Source: Acidobacteriota bacterium (GTDB taxonomy: Bacteria > Acidobacteriota > Terriglobia > Terriglobales > Acidobacteriaceae). Taken from it: a stretch of DNA of 32,252 bases. How positions within the stretch are numbered: position 1 is the stretch's first letter; every line of letters starts with the position of its first letter. This document shows positions 11,596-20,264 of this stretch, one piece after another. Position numbers and translations under genes: made by a program. The notes beneath the pieces are model-generated. The model was not told the origin of the DNA, did not search any database, and saw nothing but the letters and a program-made list of their open reading frames with translations. The stretch lies in assembly GCA_021806005.1 (NCBI GenBank), contig JAJZDM010000034.1:1-32252 (forward strand), given 5' to 3'.

Positions 11596-13026
11596 TTAGA
11601 ACTGGTTCCAGAGAAGCTGGTTGTAGACATCGTGATGGAACTGGATCTCGTTGGCCTTGACCACGGTTCCCAGAAGGCGCGGGCAGCGATCCGCCGATGC
11701 CTGCTTGAGCTCAGCGTAGCGCTCCTTCACGTCCGAGCCCAGCAGTTCGTCGATCCAGGTGGCTGCGCGGAAGTTCTCCAGAGCCGTATAGATGTTGTCC
11801 GGCAGATACCGCTCCGCCTGGCGCAGGTTCTTGATCTTCGCCGTCTGGCCATACAGGCCGGTCTTGAAGACCGAGTAGAGAACCATGTAGGGGTTCGCAT
11901 CCGGACCGACGGAGCGAACCTCAACGCGCGCCGACTTCGAGTTGCCGATGGGAATGCGGATCATGGAACCACGATCCACCGCCGAAGCCTTGATCTGGTT
12001 GGGAGCCTCGAAGTGCGGGTCCAGACGACGATAGGCGTTCACGCTGGCATTCAGCAGAAGGCAGATATCGTTGCCGTGGGTGAGGATCTTGTCCACGAAG
12101 CTCCAGCCCAGCTTGGAGGTCTTCTCCTCGCCGTTCGGATCCCAGAAGAGATTCTTTCCGCCCTTGGAGATGGAGACGTTGGTGTGCATACCGGATCCGT
12201 TGACTCCCGTCACCGGCTTGGGAAGGAAGCTGGCTGTCATTCCCATCTGGGTAGCCACCTGGCGGCAGACCAGCTTGTAGAGCTGAATCTGGTCGGCAGC
12301 CGCCACCACGTCACCATACGAGTAGTTGATCTCGAACTGGGAGGGCGCAACCTCGGGGTGATCCTTCTCATTCTCAAAGCCCAGGGCGCGCTGCACCTCG
12401 GCGGTGGTGTCGATGAACTCGCGCAGCGGGTCACCGGGGAGCGAGTGATAGTAGCCGCCCTGGTTGACGTACTCGAACTTGCCGGTGGTGTGGAAGGTGC
12501 GCTCGGCGTCGATACTGTCGAAGAGGAAGCCCTCGATCTCATTGGCCGCATTCAGCGTGTAGCCGTTCTTGCTGAACTGCTCGGCGGCAAAGTCCTTCAG
12601 CACCCCACGAATGTCGCCGGAGTAATGAGTGCCGTTCTTGTCGATGACCTCGCCAAAGACCAGCACCTTGCCAGAGCCGAAGACATCCGCCGGGGTCCAG
12701 TAGAATGCGCTCCAATCCAGCGCCAGGCGAAGATCGCTCTCGCGCTGCGCGGTAAAGCCGCGAATCGAGGAACCGTCGAAGGTCAGGTTGTCATAGCTCT
12801 TGACCAGAAACTTTTTGTCGTAGTCGAGCATGTGCAGCCGGCCTTCCAGATCAGAGAAGAGCACGGTCACAGCTTTGATTCCGGGGGTGTCGGCCAGATA
12901 CTTCAGGCGCTCTTCCTGAACAACATCGGCAGCCACACGGTTCCGGCGCTGCTCCTTTGCCCTGAGGTTAAGCTCTTCCAGCTCCGCATACGACAACTCC
13001 AGAAAGTTACGAAATTCGGTTGACAT
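11596..13026 (-). CDS. glnA: Glutamine synthetase
   Basis: This 476-residue enzyme joins ammonia to glutamate with ATP, the main ammonium-assimilation step. The beta-grasp domain has FDGSSIRGF. The catalytic domain has ANEIEGFLF, the KPVTGVNGSGMHTN ATP/glutamate block, and the arginine-rich RIPIGNSKSARVEVRSVGPDANPY block. The C-terminus (LPDNIYTALENF... to LLWNQF) lacks the NLYDLP adenylylation motif of proteobacterial GSI-beta. GAAGGAG stands four bases before the ATG. A small hairpin (13042-13055) lies just upstream. In a nitrogen fixer this enzyme would take up the ammonia produced, but it lies 12 kb from the nif genes and no sigma54 site was found before it. Confidence 0.93.
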   Translation of the reverse strand: MSTEFRNFLELSYAELEELNLRAKEQRRNRVAADVVQEERLKYLADTPGIKAVTVLFSDLEGRLHMLDYDKKFLVKSYDNLTFDGSSIRGFTAQRESDLRLALDWSAFYWTPADVFGSGKVLVFGEVIDKNGTHYSGDIRGVLKDFAAEQFSKNGYTLNAANEIEGFLFDSIDAERTFHTTGKFEYVNQGGYYHSLPGDPLREFIDTTAEVQRALGFENEKDHPEVAPSQFEINYSYGDVVAAADQIQLYKLVCRQVATQMGMTASFLPKPVTGVNGSGMHTNVSISKGGKNLFWDPNGEEKTSKLGWSFVDKILTHGNDICLLLNASVNAYRRLDPHFEAPNQIKASAVDRGSMIRIPIGNSKSARVEVRSVGPDANPYMVLYSVFKTGLYGQTAKIKNLRQAERYLPDNIYTALENFRAATWIDELLGSDVKERYAELKQASADRCPRLLGTVVKANEIQFHHDVYNQLLWNQF

Positions 13027-13492
13027 GGGGCTCCTTCGGTTGGCAATCAGTTGCCTTGGTTAATATTCATCTTGCGTGGCGGCGAACGAACACTCGCGGG
13101 GGGAAATCTCAGCGGCTTCATTCAGGATTAGCGTGCGGCTTGAATTTAAAATTAGCAGAAGGCGCCATTAAGAATTCATAAAGAAAAGCCGCTAAAAGCG
13201 AGGCAAGCAGCCGGAATATCGATGGAGCCCTCACTGAGGCGCGACCAAGGCTCCGGAGACCAGATCACGGCCACCCACCGCCCTTGCCCCTCGCACCCCT
13301 CTCTTTGCACCGAACCGCCGCCCTGGCAGCGAAGGGCAGAAGCCGATAGAGCACAAGGCGTCAAGGTTACAGCAGCCCCCTCGCACTCCACGCTGGACCA
13401 CGGATAGAATGGACTCTGATCGGATCCGGCGCTGGCTCCTTCCAGCGCCTTTTGCATGCGCGCCTGCGCTCTGGCTTGATAAGGAGGAGTTT
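13027..13492. other. Divergent intergenic region glnA / aguB
   Basis: These 466 bases between divergent glnA and aguB must carry both promoters. A compact inverted repeat GGCAA-TCAG-TTGCC lies at 13042-13055, next to the glnA ribosome-binding site. An AT-rich patch at 13141-13195 is the likeliest promoter zone. I found no confident -35/-10 pair, and no sigma54 element with correct spacing. Open frames here are short and lack family resemblance. Confidence 0.5.
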
Positions 13493-14434
13493 ATGGCTAC
13501 TGTCCGCGTTGCCCTGATTCAGATGTCGTGTGAGCCTTCGACCGAGGCCAATCTGGCCAAGGCCGTCGCTCGGGTCCGAGAGGCGGCCCAGGCCGGGGCC
13601 AGGGTGGTCTGTCTGCCAGAACTGTTTCGCGCCCAGTACTTCTGCCAAAGTGAGGATCACGCCCTGTTTGCCGCCGCAGAGCCGATCCCGGGGCCTTCCA
13701 CAGCGGCTTTGAGCGCGGTCGTCGAGGAGTTCGGCCTGGTGCTGATCGCCAGCTTGTTTGAGCGCCGCGCCCCGGGCCTGTATCACAACACCGCCGCAAC
13801 GCTGGACGCCACCTCCGACGCTCCCGATCACATCGCCGGAATCTACCGCAAGATGCACATTCCGGACGACCCACTCTACTACGAGAAGTTCTACTTCACG
13901 CCCGGCGACCTGGGCTTCCGGGCGCAGGAGACCTCGGCCGGCTCCATTGGGACGCTGGTCTGCTGGGACCAGTGGTACCCGGAGGGAGCCCGCATCACGG
14001 CTCTCAAAGGCGCACAGACCCTCTTCTTCCCGACCGCCATCGGCTGGCATCCCAGCGAGAAGGAGGAGTTCGGAGCGCGCCAGTACGACGCCTGGCAGAC
14101 CATCCAGCGCGCGCATGCTATCGCCAACGGCGTCTTTGTCTGCGCCGTCAATCGCGTAGGTCACGAGCACGGCGAGGTGGTGCACAACGGTGAACGGCTC
14201 AGCGGCCCCGCAGGCGGAGACCGATCCGCCAGCGGCGGCATCGAGTTCTGGGGCGGCAGCTTCATCGCCGATCCCTTTGGTCGGGTGCTCGCCAGGGCCG
14301 CGCATCACGAAGAAGAGATTCTGATCGCGGACCTTGATCTCAGCCAGGTGGAGGTAACGCGCCAGCACTGGCCGTTCCTGCGCGATCGTCGCATCGATGC
14401 CTATGCGGGGATCACCAGCCGCTTCCTGGACTGA
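13493..14434 (+). CDS. aguB: N-carbamoylputrescine amidase
   Basis: This 313-residue nitrilase-superfamily amidase converts N-carbamoylputrescine to putrescine, CO2 and ammonia. The Glu-Lys-Cys triad is visible: E43 in CLPELF, K120 in YRKMHIPDD, C157 in LVCWDQWYPE. The segments PLYYEKFYFTPGD and CWDQWYPEGAR are typical of AguB rather than of other nitrilase homologues. The start is fixed by AAGGAGGAG, five bases before the ATG at 13493; an open frame upstream is not coding. Agmatine deiminase lies two genes downstream, so the pair forms an agmatine-to-putrescine route. Confidence 0.95.
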   Translation: MATVRVALIQMSCEPSTEANLAKAVARVREAAQAGARVVCLPELFRAQYFCQSEDHALFAAAEPIPGPSTAALSAVVEEFGLVLIASLFERRAPGLYHNTAATLDATSDAPDHIAGIYRKMHIPDDPLYYEKFYFTPGDLGFRAQETSAGSIGTLVCWDQWYPEGARITALKGAQTLFFPTAIGWHPSEKEEFGARQYDAWQTIQRAHAIANGVFVCAVNRVGHEHGEVVHNGERLSGPAGGDRSASGGIEFWGGSFIADPFGRVLARAAHHEEEILIADLDLSQVEVTRQHWPFLRDRRIDAYAGITSRFLD

Positions 14435-14483
14435 GCTTCAACCCGATTCTTCTGGAGACCGTAGTCGGAAAGGTAGACGCTCT

Positions 14484-14999
14484 ATGCTCGCTTCCCTTGT
14501 CTTGCTCGCATTGCTGCTGCCGGCTCAAAGCCAGGATCCCACCCTGCCGCCGCCGGATGCTCAACTGAAGGCCACGGCCGTCGGCCTGGGCGTGCAGGTC
14601 TACCGCTGCGCCCCCCAGCACGGAACCTATCAGTGGACGCTGGAGATGCCGATCGCCCGCCTCTTTGACCCCACCACTCGCCAGCCGGTGGGAACGCACA
14701 GCATGGGCCCCGCCTGGACATGGACGGACGGCAGTTCCATCACCGGCGAGGTGATCGCACAACACCCCTCCAGCAACCCGGCGAATCTTCCCTGGCTGCT
14801 GGTGCGCACGCACTCCACCGGCACAGCCGTGGGCACCCTGACCAGCGTGACGCTGGTGCGCCGATCCGACACCCAGGCCGGCCTCCCCACCATCGACTGC
14901 GACGCGGTCCACCAGAACAACGAGGTGCGGGTTCCCTACCAGGCTACCTACTCGTTTTACACGACGGCCCAGCCCGCAGCCCAGCCCGCCGCCCGGTGA
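14484..14999 (+). CDS. Secreted DUF3455 protein
   Basis: The protein has 171 residues, with a short signal peptide (MLASLVLLALLLPAQSQ). The body has the VYRCAP and WTLEMPIARLFD blocks, GPAWTWTDGSSITGEV, NLPWLLVR and a C-terminal VPYQATYSFY, which fit the DUF3455 family of exported proteins of unknown function. It ends in a short repeat (AQPAAQPAAR). Two cysteines (in YRCAP and IDCDA) could form a disulfide outside the cytosol. It sits between aguB and aguA, whose products are cytosolic, so a shared pathway is not obvious; it may simply share the transcript. Confidence 0.8.
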   Translation: MLASLVLLALLLPAQSQDPTLPPPDAQLKATAVGLGVQVYRCAPQHGTYQWTLEMPIARLFDPTTRQPVGTHSMGPAWTWTDGSSITGEVIAQHPSSNPANLPWLLVRTHSTGTAVGTLTSVTLVRRSDTQAGLPTIDCDAVHQNNEVRVPYQATYSFYTTAQPAAQPAAR

Positions 15000-15052
15000 C
15001 GACGCAGCAACCATCCCTCAGCGAAAATCAAGAGACAATAGAAACAGACAAC

Positions 15053-16126
15053 GTGAGCCAATCCAGCACAACCGCCAAGAGCAACTATCGCCTGCCCGCC
15101 GAATGGTCCCCGCACGCCGCCACCTGGATCGCCTGGCCGCATAATCCCGCAGACTGGCCCAACAAATTTCAGCCTATCCCCTGGGTGTACTGCGAGATCG
15201 TGCGCCATCTCTCCCAGGTGGAAGACGTCCACATTCTGGTCAACGATGAGGACGATCAACGCCGCGCACTGAACATGTTGCGCCGCCAGGGCGGCAATGC
15301 GGCCCGGCTGCACTTCCACTGCTGGCGCACCGATCGCGTCTGGCTGCGCGACTCCGGCCCCATCTTCGTCAAGGACGAGCAGGGCGAAGTCTCCGTCACC
15401 CACTGGAAGTTCAACGCCTGGGCCAAGTACCCCAACTGGCGAAACGATGCGCTGATCCCCCGGCATGTGGCCAAGCTGAAAGGCATGCGCCGGCTGGAGC
15501 CGGCGACCACCCTCGCCGATGGCAGAACCCAGCGGCTGGTGCTGGAGGGCGGCTCCATCGACAGCAACGGCGAAGGGGTTCTCCTCACCACCGAAGAGTG
15601 CCTTTTGAGCCCGGTACAACAGCGCAACCCGGGCGTCAGCCGGGAGCAGCTTGAAGCCGCCTTCGCCGAGTACTTCGGCATTGAGAAGGTAATCTGGCTC
15701 AACCGCGGCTGCGCTGGTGATGATACCCATGGCCACGTCGACGACATATCCCGCTTTGTCGGTGTCAATACCATCCTGACCGCCGTGGAGCCCAACACCA
15801 GGGACGAGAACCATCTGCCCCTGGCAGAGAATCTGGAGCGGCTGCACGGCGCGCGCAACCTCAAGGGAAAACCCTTCACCATCAGGACGCTGCCCATGCC
15901 CGCGCCTGTGGTCTTTGAAGGCCAGAGGTTGCCCGCCAGCTATGCCAACTTCTACCTCGCCAACAATCTGGTCCTGGCGCCCACCTTCAACGATCCCAAC
16001 GACCGCATCGCTTTGAACATCCTCGCCGAGTGCTTCCCGGACCGCACGGTCACGGGCATCCACTGCACCGACTTCATCTGGGGACTGGGCGCTCTGCACT
16101 GCATGACCCAGCAGGAGCCGGCATGA
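15053..16126 (+). CDS. aguA: Agmatine deiminase
   Basis: This roughly 357-residue enzyme hydrolyses agmatine to N-carbamoylputrescine and ammonia. Peptidylarginine-deiminase-like motifs are present: LPAEWSPHAATWIAWPHN, RTDRVWLRDSGPIF, VLEGGSIDSNGEG, GDDTHGHVDDISRF, and the nucleophile cysteine in GALHCMTQQ near the C-terminus. No ATG is available. A GTG at 15053 places homology from about residue 12. Another in-frame GTG at 14996 overlaps the stop of the DUF3455 gene (GTGA) and could allow coupled translation, with 19 extra residues. Neither has a strong ribosome-binding site. The product feeds AguB, encoded upstream. Confidence 0.93.
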   Translation: MSQSSTTAKSNYRLPAEWSPHAATWIAWPHNPADWPNKFQPIPWVYCEIVRHLSQVEDVHILVNDEDDQRRALNMLRRQGGNAARLHFHCWRTDRVWLRDSGPIFVKDEQGEVSVTHWKFNAWAKYPNWRNDALIPRHVAKLKGMRRLEPATTLADGRTQRLVLEGGSIDSNGEGVLLTTEECLLSPVQQRNPGVSREQLEAAFAEYFGIEKVIWLNRGCAGDDTHGHVDDISRFVGVNTILTAVEPNTRDENHLPLAENLERLHGARNLKGKPFTIRTLPMPAPVVFEGQRLPASYANFYLANNLVLAPTFNDPNDRIALNILAECFPDRTVTGIHCTDFIWGLGALHCMTQQEPA

Positions 16127-16654
<528 letters not shown>

Positions 16655-16690
16655 GGTTGCCCGTGCGCCGGAGCCCACCGTCCCTGTCCT

Positions 16691-17932
16691 CTACTTCGCC
16701 AGGGCCCTGCCCGCGCGCAGCAGGACGATCTGATCCAGAATTCGATCCGCAACCTCGGTCTTGGACAGCTCCGGCATGCGCACCTCAGCCTCCCCGCTCA
16801 GAAACACCCCCGCGTTGCGGTCTGCGTCAAAGCCAACCCCCGGCTGGCTGATGTCGTTGAGGAAGATGGCATCGGCGCCCTTGCGGCGCAGCTTCTCCCG
16901 GGCACGGTCAACGTCCAGGCCCATCTCCGCGGCAAAGGCGATCACCAGCGTCTCCGGCGCTCTCCGCTCGATGACGCTGCGCACGATGTCTTCGGTCGGC
17001 TCCAGCTCGAGCCGGGGCGGAGCATCGCGATGGAGCTTCTTGGCAGACACCTCGCGCACGCGAAAGTCCGAGACGGCAGCGGCTTTGATCACGATCGTGG
17101 CCTCGGGAAGGCGATAGAGCACGGCCGCGTGCATATCCTCGGCAGTCTCAACCGGCATCACCTCGCACCCTGCCGGGGCGGGCAGCGCCGTGGCCGCTGA
17201 GACCAGAATCACCCGGGCGCCGCGGCGCTGCGCCGCCTCTGCCAGAGCGTATCCCATGCGACCGCTGGAGCGATTGCCGATGAACCGAACCGCATCGATG
17301 GGCTCGCGCGTTCCTCCTGCGGTAACCAGAACCGTCTCCCCGGCAAGGTCCTGCGCCGGCGGCTGCGGAGCCGGGTCCGCCGGACCCAGCCAGTCCGGGT
17401 CAAGGACCGCCTGCACGATGGTCTCCTGATCCGCCAGACGCCCGTCGCCGGTCATGCCACAGGCCAGGTAGCCGCTCCCAGGCGCAACGATGCGATGCCC
17501 ACGCCGTCTGAGCGTCTCCACGTTGGCCTGCGTCGCCGGATGGTTCCACATCTTCACGTTCATGGCCGGGGCCAGCACCACCCGCGCCTCAGTCGCCAGG
17601 TAGGTAGTGGAGAGCAGGTCGTCGGCCAGCCCGGCGCTTAGCCGGGCCAGAGTGTGCGCCGTTGCCGGGGCGATCACAAGCACATCGGCCCACTGCGCCT
17701 GATCGATGTGTTCCATCGCCTCCTGGGTCTGCGACGGCTCCCACAGGCTGGTATAGACCTTGTGTCCGGTGAGCGCGGCAAAGGTGAGTGGGCGGACAAA
17801 CTCCTGCGCGGCCCGCGTCATCATCACCCGGACCACAGCGCCTCTGCGCTGCAGCTCTCGCACCAGCTCCGCAGACTTGTAGGCGGCAACGCCGCCACAG
17901 ACACCCAGCAGAACACGGCGCGGCTCAGACAT
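16691..17932 (-). CDS. coaBC: Bifunctional phosphopantothenoylcysteine decarboxylase/synthetase
   Basis: This 413-residue enzyme performs two steps of coenzyme A synthesis: CTP-dependent joining of cysteine to 4'-phosphopantothenate (CoaB), then FMN-dependent decarboxylation (CoaC). The N-terminal CoaC half has GVCGGVAAYKS, the active-site histidine in HIDQAQWAD, and APAMNVKMWNHPATQ. The CoaB half starts near TVLVTAGGTREPIDAVRFIGNRSSG and contains the KAAAVSDFR block and FLNDIS. The ATG at 17932 overlaps the last 8 bases of panC, so the operon order is panB, panC, coaBC with coupled translation. Confidence 0.95.
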   Translation of the reverse strand: MSEPRRVLLGVCGGVAAYKSAELVRELQRRGAVVRVMMTRAAQEFVRPLTFAALTGHKVYTSLWEPSQTQEAMEHIDQAQWADVLVIAPATAHTLARLSAGLADDLLSTTYLATEARVVLAPAMNVKMWNHPATQANVETLRRRGHRIVAPGSGYLACGMTGDGRLADQETIVQAVLDPDWLGPADPAPQPPAQDLAGETVLVTAGGTREPIDAVRFIGNRSSGRMGYALAEAAQRRGARVILVSAATALPAPAGCEVMPVETAEDMHAAVLYRLPEATIVIKAAAVSDFRVREVSAKKLHRDAPPRLELEPTEDIVRSVIERRAPETLVIAFAAEMGLDVDRAREKLRRKGADAIFLNDISQPGVGFDADRNAGVFLSGEAEVRMPELSKTEVADRILDQIVLLRAGRALAK

Positions 17933-18830
17933 GCATCGCCTCCACCTCTTCTGCGGCCGCCGGGGCTGCCGACAGGGGCTCCGCAGAGGGCCTCTCCACC
18001 AGCAGGTTGTCAATCAGGCGCGTCTGCCCCACCCATGCGGCAACCGCCAACAGAGCCCCTTGTTGCGAGTCCGCAACCGGCAGCAGCGTCGCCGGGTGCA
18101 CAACCTCCGCGTAGTCCAGCCGCACCCCGGCTTCGCTCGAAAGCTGGCTCAGCATCGCGGCCCGCAGCGCCGTGGCCTGCGTCTCTCCACCCGCCCAAAC
18201 CCTCTCCGCCGCCTGCAGCGCTCGGGAGAGCGCCAGCGCGCGCTCCTTCTCCACTGCGGAGAGGTTGAGGTTGCGGGAACTCATGGCCAGACCGCTCGGC
18301 TCGCGAACGATCGGGCAGACCACCAGCTTCACGGAAAAGAGCAGGTCCCGCACCATGGCTTGCAGCACTGCCACCTGGGCGGCATCCTTCTGGCCGAAGT
18401 ACGCTCGATCCGGATCGACGACGTGGAAGAGCTTGGCGACCACGGTCGCCACTCCGCGAAAGTGCCCCGGGCGCGAGGCCCCGTCCAGACGGTCGCCCAG
18501 CCCGGCGACCTCGACAAAGGTGGCCGCACCACTGGGATACACCTCCTCCACGGCGGGGGCAAAGAGCAGCGCCACTCCCGCAGCCTCCAGCCGGGCACAG
18601 TCCTCGGCCATTCGCCGCGGATAAGTCTCAAAGTCCTCGCCCGGGGCAAACTGGGTCGGGTTCACAAAGATCGATACGGCCACCGCATCGTTCTCTGCCT
18701 TGGCCCGCTGCACCAGGGAGAGATGCCCATCGTGCAGCGCACCCATGGTCGGAACCAGGCCCAGCGTACCCACCCTCCGCAGAGAACGGCAAGCCGCCTG
18801 CATCTCGCCAACTGTCGTAATGATCTTCAT
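17925..18830 (-). CDS. panC: Pantothenate synthetase
   Basis: This 301-residue ATP-dependent ligase condenses pantoate with beta-alanine. The nucleotidyltransferase motifs PTMGALHDGHLSLV and the later FGQKDAAQVAVLQAMVRDL and SSRNLNLS are clear. The ATG at 18830 lies two bases past the panB stop. A TTG two codons earlier overlaps that stop but is less likely. The 3' end overlaps coaBC. The C-terminus is slightly extended with an Ala/Glu-rich tail. Confidence 0.96.
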   Translation of the reverse strand: MKIITTVGEMQAACRSLRRVGTLGLVPTMGALHDGHLSLVQRAKAENDAVAVSIFVNPTQFAPGEDFETYPRRMAEDCARLEAAGVALLFAPAVEEVYPSGAATFVEVAGLGDRLDGASRPGHFRGVATVVAKLFHVVDPDRAYFGQKDAAQVAVLQAMVRDLLFSVKLVVCPIVREPSGLAMSSRNLNLSAVEKERALALSRALQAAERVWAGGETQATALRAAMLSQLSSEAGVRLDYAEVVHPATLLPVADSQQGALLAVAAWVGQTRLIDNLLVERPSAEPLSAAPAAAEEVEAMHV

Positions 18831-18832
18831 GC

Positions 18833-19819
18833 TCAATCCCCCGCCATCCGGTTCAGTGCCCCGGCCTCGCGAAGCTGAACCGCATCGTGTGCGAGGACCT
18901 CGCGCTGCCCATCCGCTGCGGAGACCGGCTCCAGTAGACCGGCTTCGGCAAGCTCTGCGCTCACCTTCCGCGGCAGATGGTAGCTCTCCGCGTCTCCCGG
19001 GAAATTACCTGCCAGCACATCGTTTCGAAACTGCTCCAGCCCGTTGGAAAAGAGCGCCGCTGCGTCCCCATAGCGGCGCACAAACTTTGCCGGAGGCGAG
19101 AAGGTAAGATTGAAGAGATCGTGGAAGACGAGGATCTGCCCGTTGCAGTCAGGGCCGGCTCCAATCCCAATGGTCGGCAGCGAAGTTTGCGCTGTGATCC
19201 GGGCCGCCACCTCGCGCGGAATCCCTTCCAGGACGATCGCCGCAGCGCCGGCAGCCTGTAGAGCGGCAGCATCCGCATAGAGCCCTTCAACAGCCTCGGT
19301 CGAACGCCCCTGCACCTGATAGCCGGACATACGATGCACAGACTGAGGGGTGAGCCCGATGTGCGCCACCACAGGAATCTCCGCCTCCACCACTCGCTGC
19401 ACCAAGGCTGCTCGCGTGCGTCCACCCTCGATCTTGACCGCGTGCGCCCCGGCCTCTTTGATCAGCCGCGCAGCGTTCCGCACCGCCTCCTCCGCCGAAA
19501 CGTGATAGGACCCGAAGGGCATATCGGCGACCAGAAGGGCGCGTCGCACACCACGCGCTACCGCGCGCGTATGGTGCACCATCTCGTCCATGGTGACCGG
19601 AAGTGTGCTCTCATAGCCCAGCACCGCCATCCCAACCGAGTCTCCCACCAGGATCAGATCGATCCCCGCGCGGTCAACCAGGCAGGCCGTGGGATAGTCA
19701 TAGGCGGTCAGCGCCGTGATGGGCTCACCGGTTCGTCTCTTTTCCAGCAGGGTTTGGACTGTAACAGGAGGGGCGGGACGATCGTCTCCGCCGCTGCGGA
19801 GAAGCTGCGTAAGGCTCAT
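18833..19819 (-). CDS. panB: 3-methyl-2-oxobutanoate hydroxymethyltransferase
   Basis: This 328-residue enzyme adds a hydroxymethyl group from methylene-tetrahydrofolate to ketoisovalerate, the first pantothenate step. Motifs include ITALTAYDYP, LILVGDSVGMAVLGYESTLPVT, VADMPFGSYHVS, VKIEGG, VVAHIGLTPQSVH, and IGIGAGPDCNGQILVFHDLF, covering metal ligands and substrate contacts. GGAGA six bases before the ATG at 19819 supports this start; the frame is open 18 codons further upstream. The N-terminal 30 residues before the barrel are longer than in E. coli. It is first in the panB-panC-coaBC operon; panD is not in the window. Confidence 0.96.
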   Translation of the reverse strand: MSLTQLLRSGGDDRPAPPVTVQTLLEKRRTGEPITALTAYDYPTACLVDRAGIDLILVGDSVGMAVLGYESTLPVTMDEMVHHTRAVARGVRRALLVADMPFGSYHVSAEEAVRNAARLIKEAGAHAVKIEGGRTRAALVQRVVEAEIPVVAHIGLTPQSVHRMSGYQVQGRSTEAVEGLYADAAALQAAGAAAIVLEGIPREVAARITAQTSLPTIGIGAGPDCNGQILVFHDLFNLTFSPPAKFVRRYGDAAALFSNGLEQFRNDVLAGNFPGDAESYHLPRKVSAELAEAGLLEPVSAADGQREVLAHDAVQLREAGALNRMAGD

Positions 19820-19916
19820 GGTTGTCTCCAGTACCGCTCCGCCTTGCTGCAGCGGATGAGGCCCGAACACCACGAGTATACCCCTCCCTCAGGCGGGCAT
19901 TTGCGATAATCGATTC

Positions 19917-20177
19917 ATGGAACTTCTGGTCTACTCCGCAAACTGGTGCCGCGACTGCCGGGAGGCAAAGCGCTTCCTCAGCCAGCACGCCATCCCCTAC
20001 ACCGAGATCGATATCGAAGCCACCCCCGGGGCGGCCGACGCCGTCATTGCCAACACCGGCAAGCGCGCCATTCCCCAGTTTGTGCTCGACGGAAGATGGA
20101 TCCAGCCCTACACGCCCGGCAAAGGCTTTCTCTATGAGGAGATGTCCGAACTCTTCGGAGTCGGCAAAACCGCCTGA
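19917..20177 (+). CDS. Glutaredoxin family protein
   Basis: This 86-residue thioredoxin-fold protein has a redox-active C11-R-D-C14 motif in SANWCRDCREAKRFL. The cis-proline segment is RAIPQFVLDG, followed by a C-terminal helix. Such small glutaredoxins reduce disulfides or mixed glutathione/bacillithiol disulfides in the cytosol. The CRDC active site differs from classic CPYC and is common in actinobacterial and acidobacterial glutaredoxin-like proteins (mycoredoxin-like). It is divergent from panB with 97 bases between, and ends convergent with the ClC gene. Confidence 0.88.
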   Translation: MELLVYSANWCRDCREAKRFLSQHAIPYTEIDIEATPGAADAVIANTGKRAIPQFVLDGRWIQPYTPGKGFLYEEMSELFGVGKTA

Positions 20178-20219
20178 GTCCCTCCGCCAGAGTATTTTTC
20201 TGCAAGGTTCATTTGGCGC

Positions 20220-20260
20220 ACTGCGCGGTTGCCAGGCGTCGCTCCCGGCGACCGCGCAGT
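20220..20260. terminator. Strong hairpin between convergent glutaredoxin and ClC genes
   Basis: ACTGCGCGGT (20220-20229) and ACCGCGCAGT (20251-20260) are perfectly complementary. The stem extends inward by a T-G wobble plus GCC/GGC. There is no T-run on either strand, so it is a stable GC-rich transcript-end structure rather than a proven intrinsic terminator. It lies five bases before the ClC stop codon. Confidence 0.5.
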
Positions 20261-20264
20261 TGCT

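Noticed and set aside
11632-13023. 463-residue plus-strand open frame
   Set aside because: It mirrors glnA exactly; no start signal and no motifs.
13035-13060. Possible sigma54 promoter before glnA (GG...GC in TTGGCAATCAGTTGCC)
   Set aside because: GG and GC are separated by nine bases instead of ten, and the block sits next to the ribosome-binding site, too close to act as a -24/-12 element.
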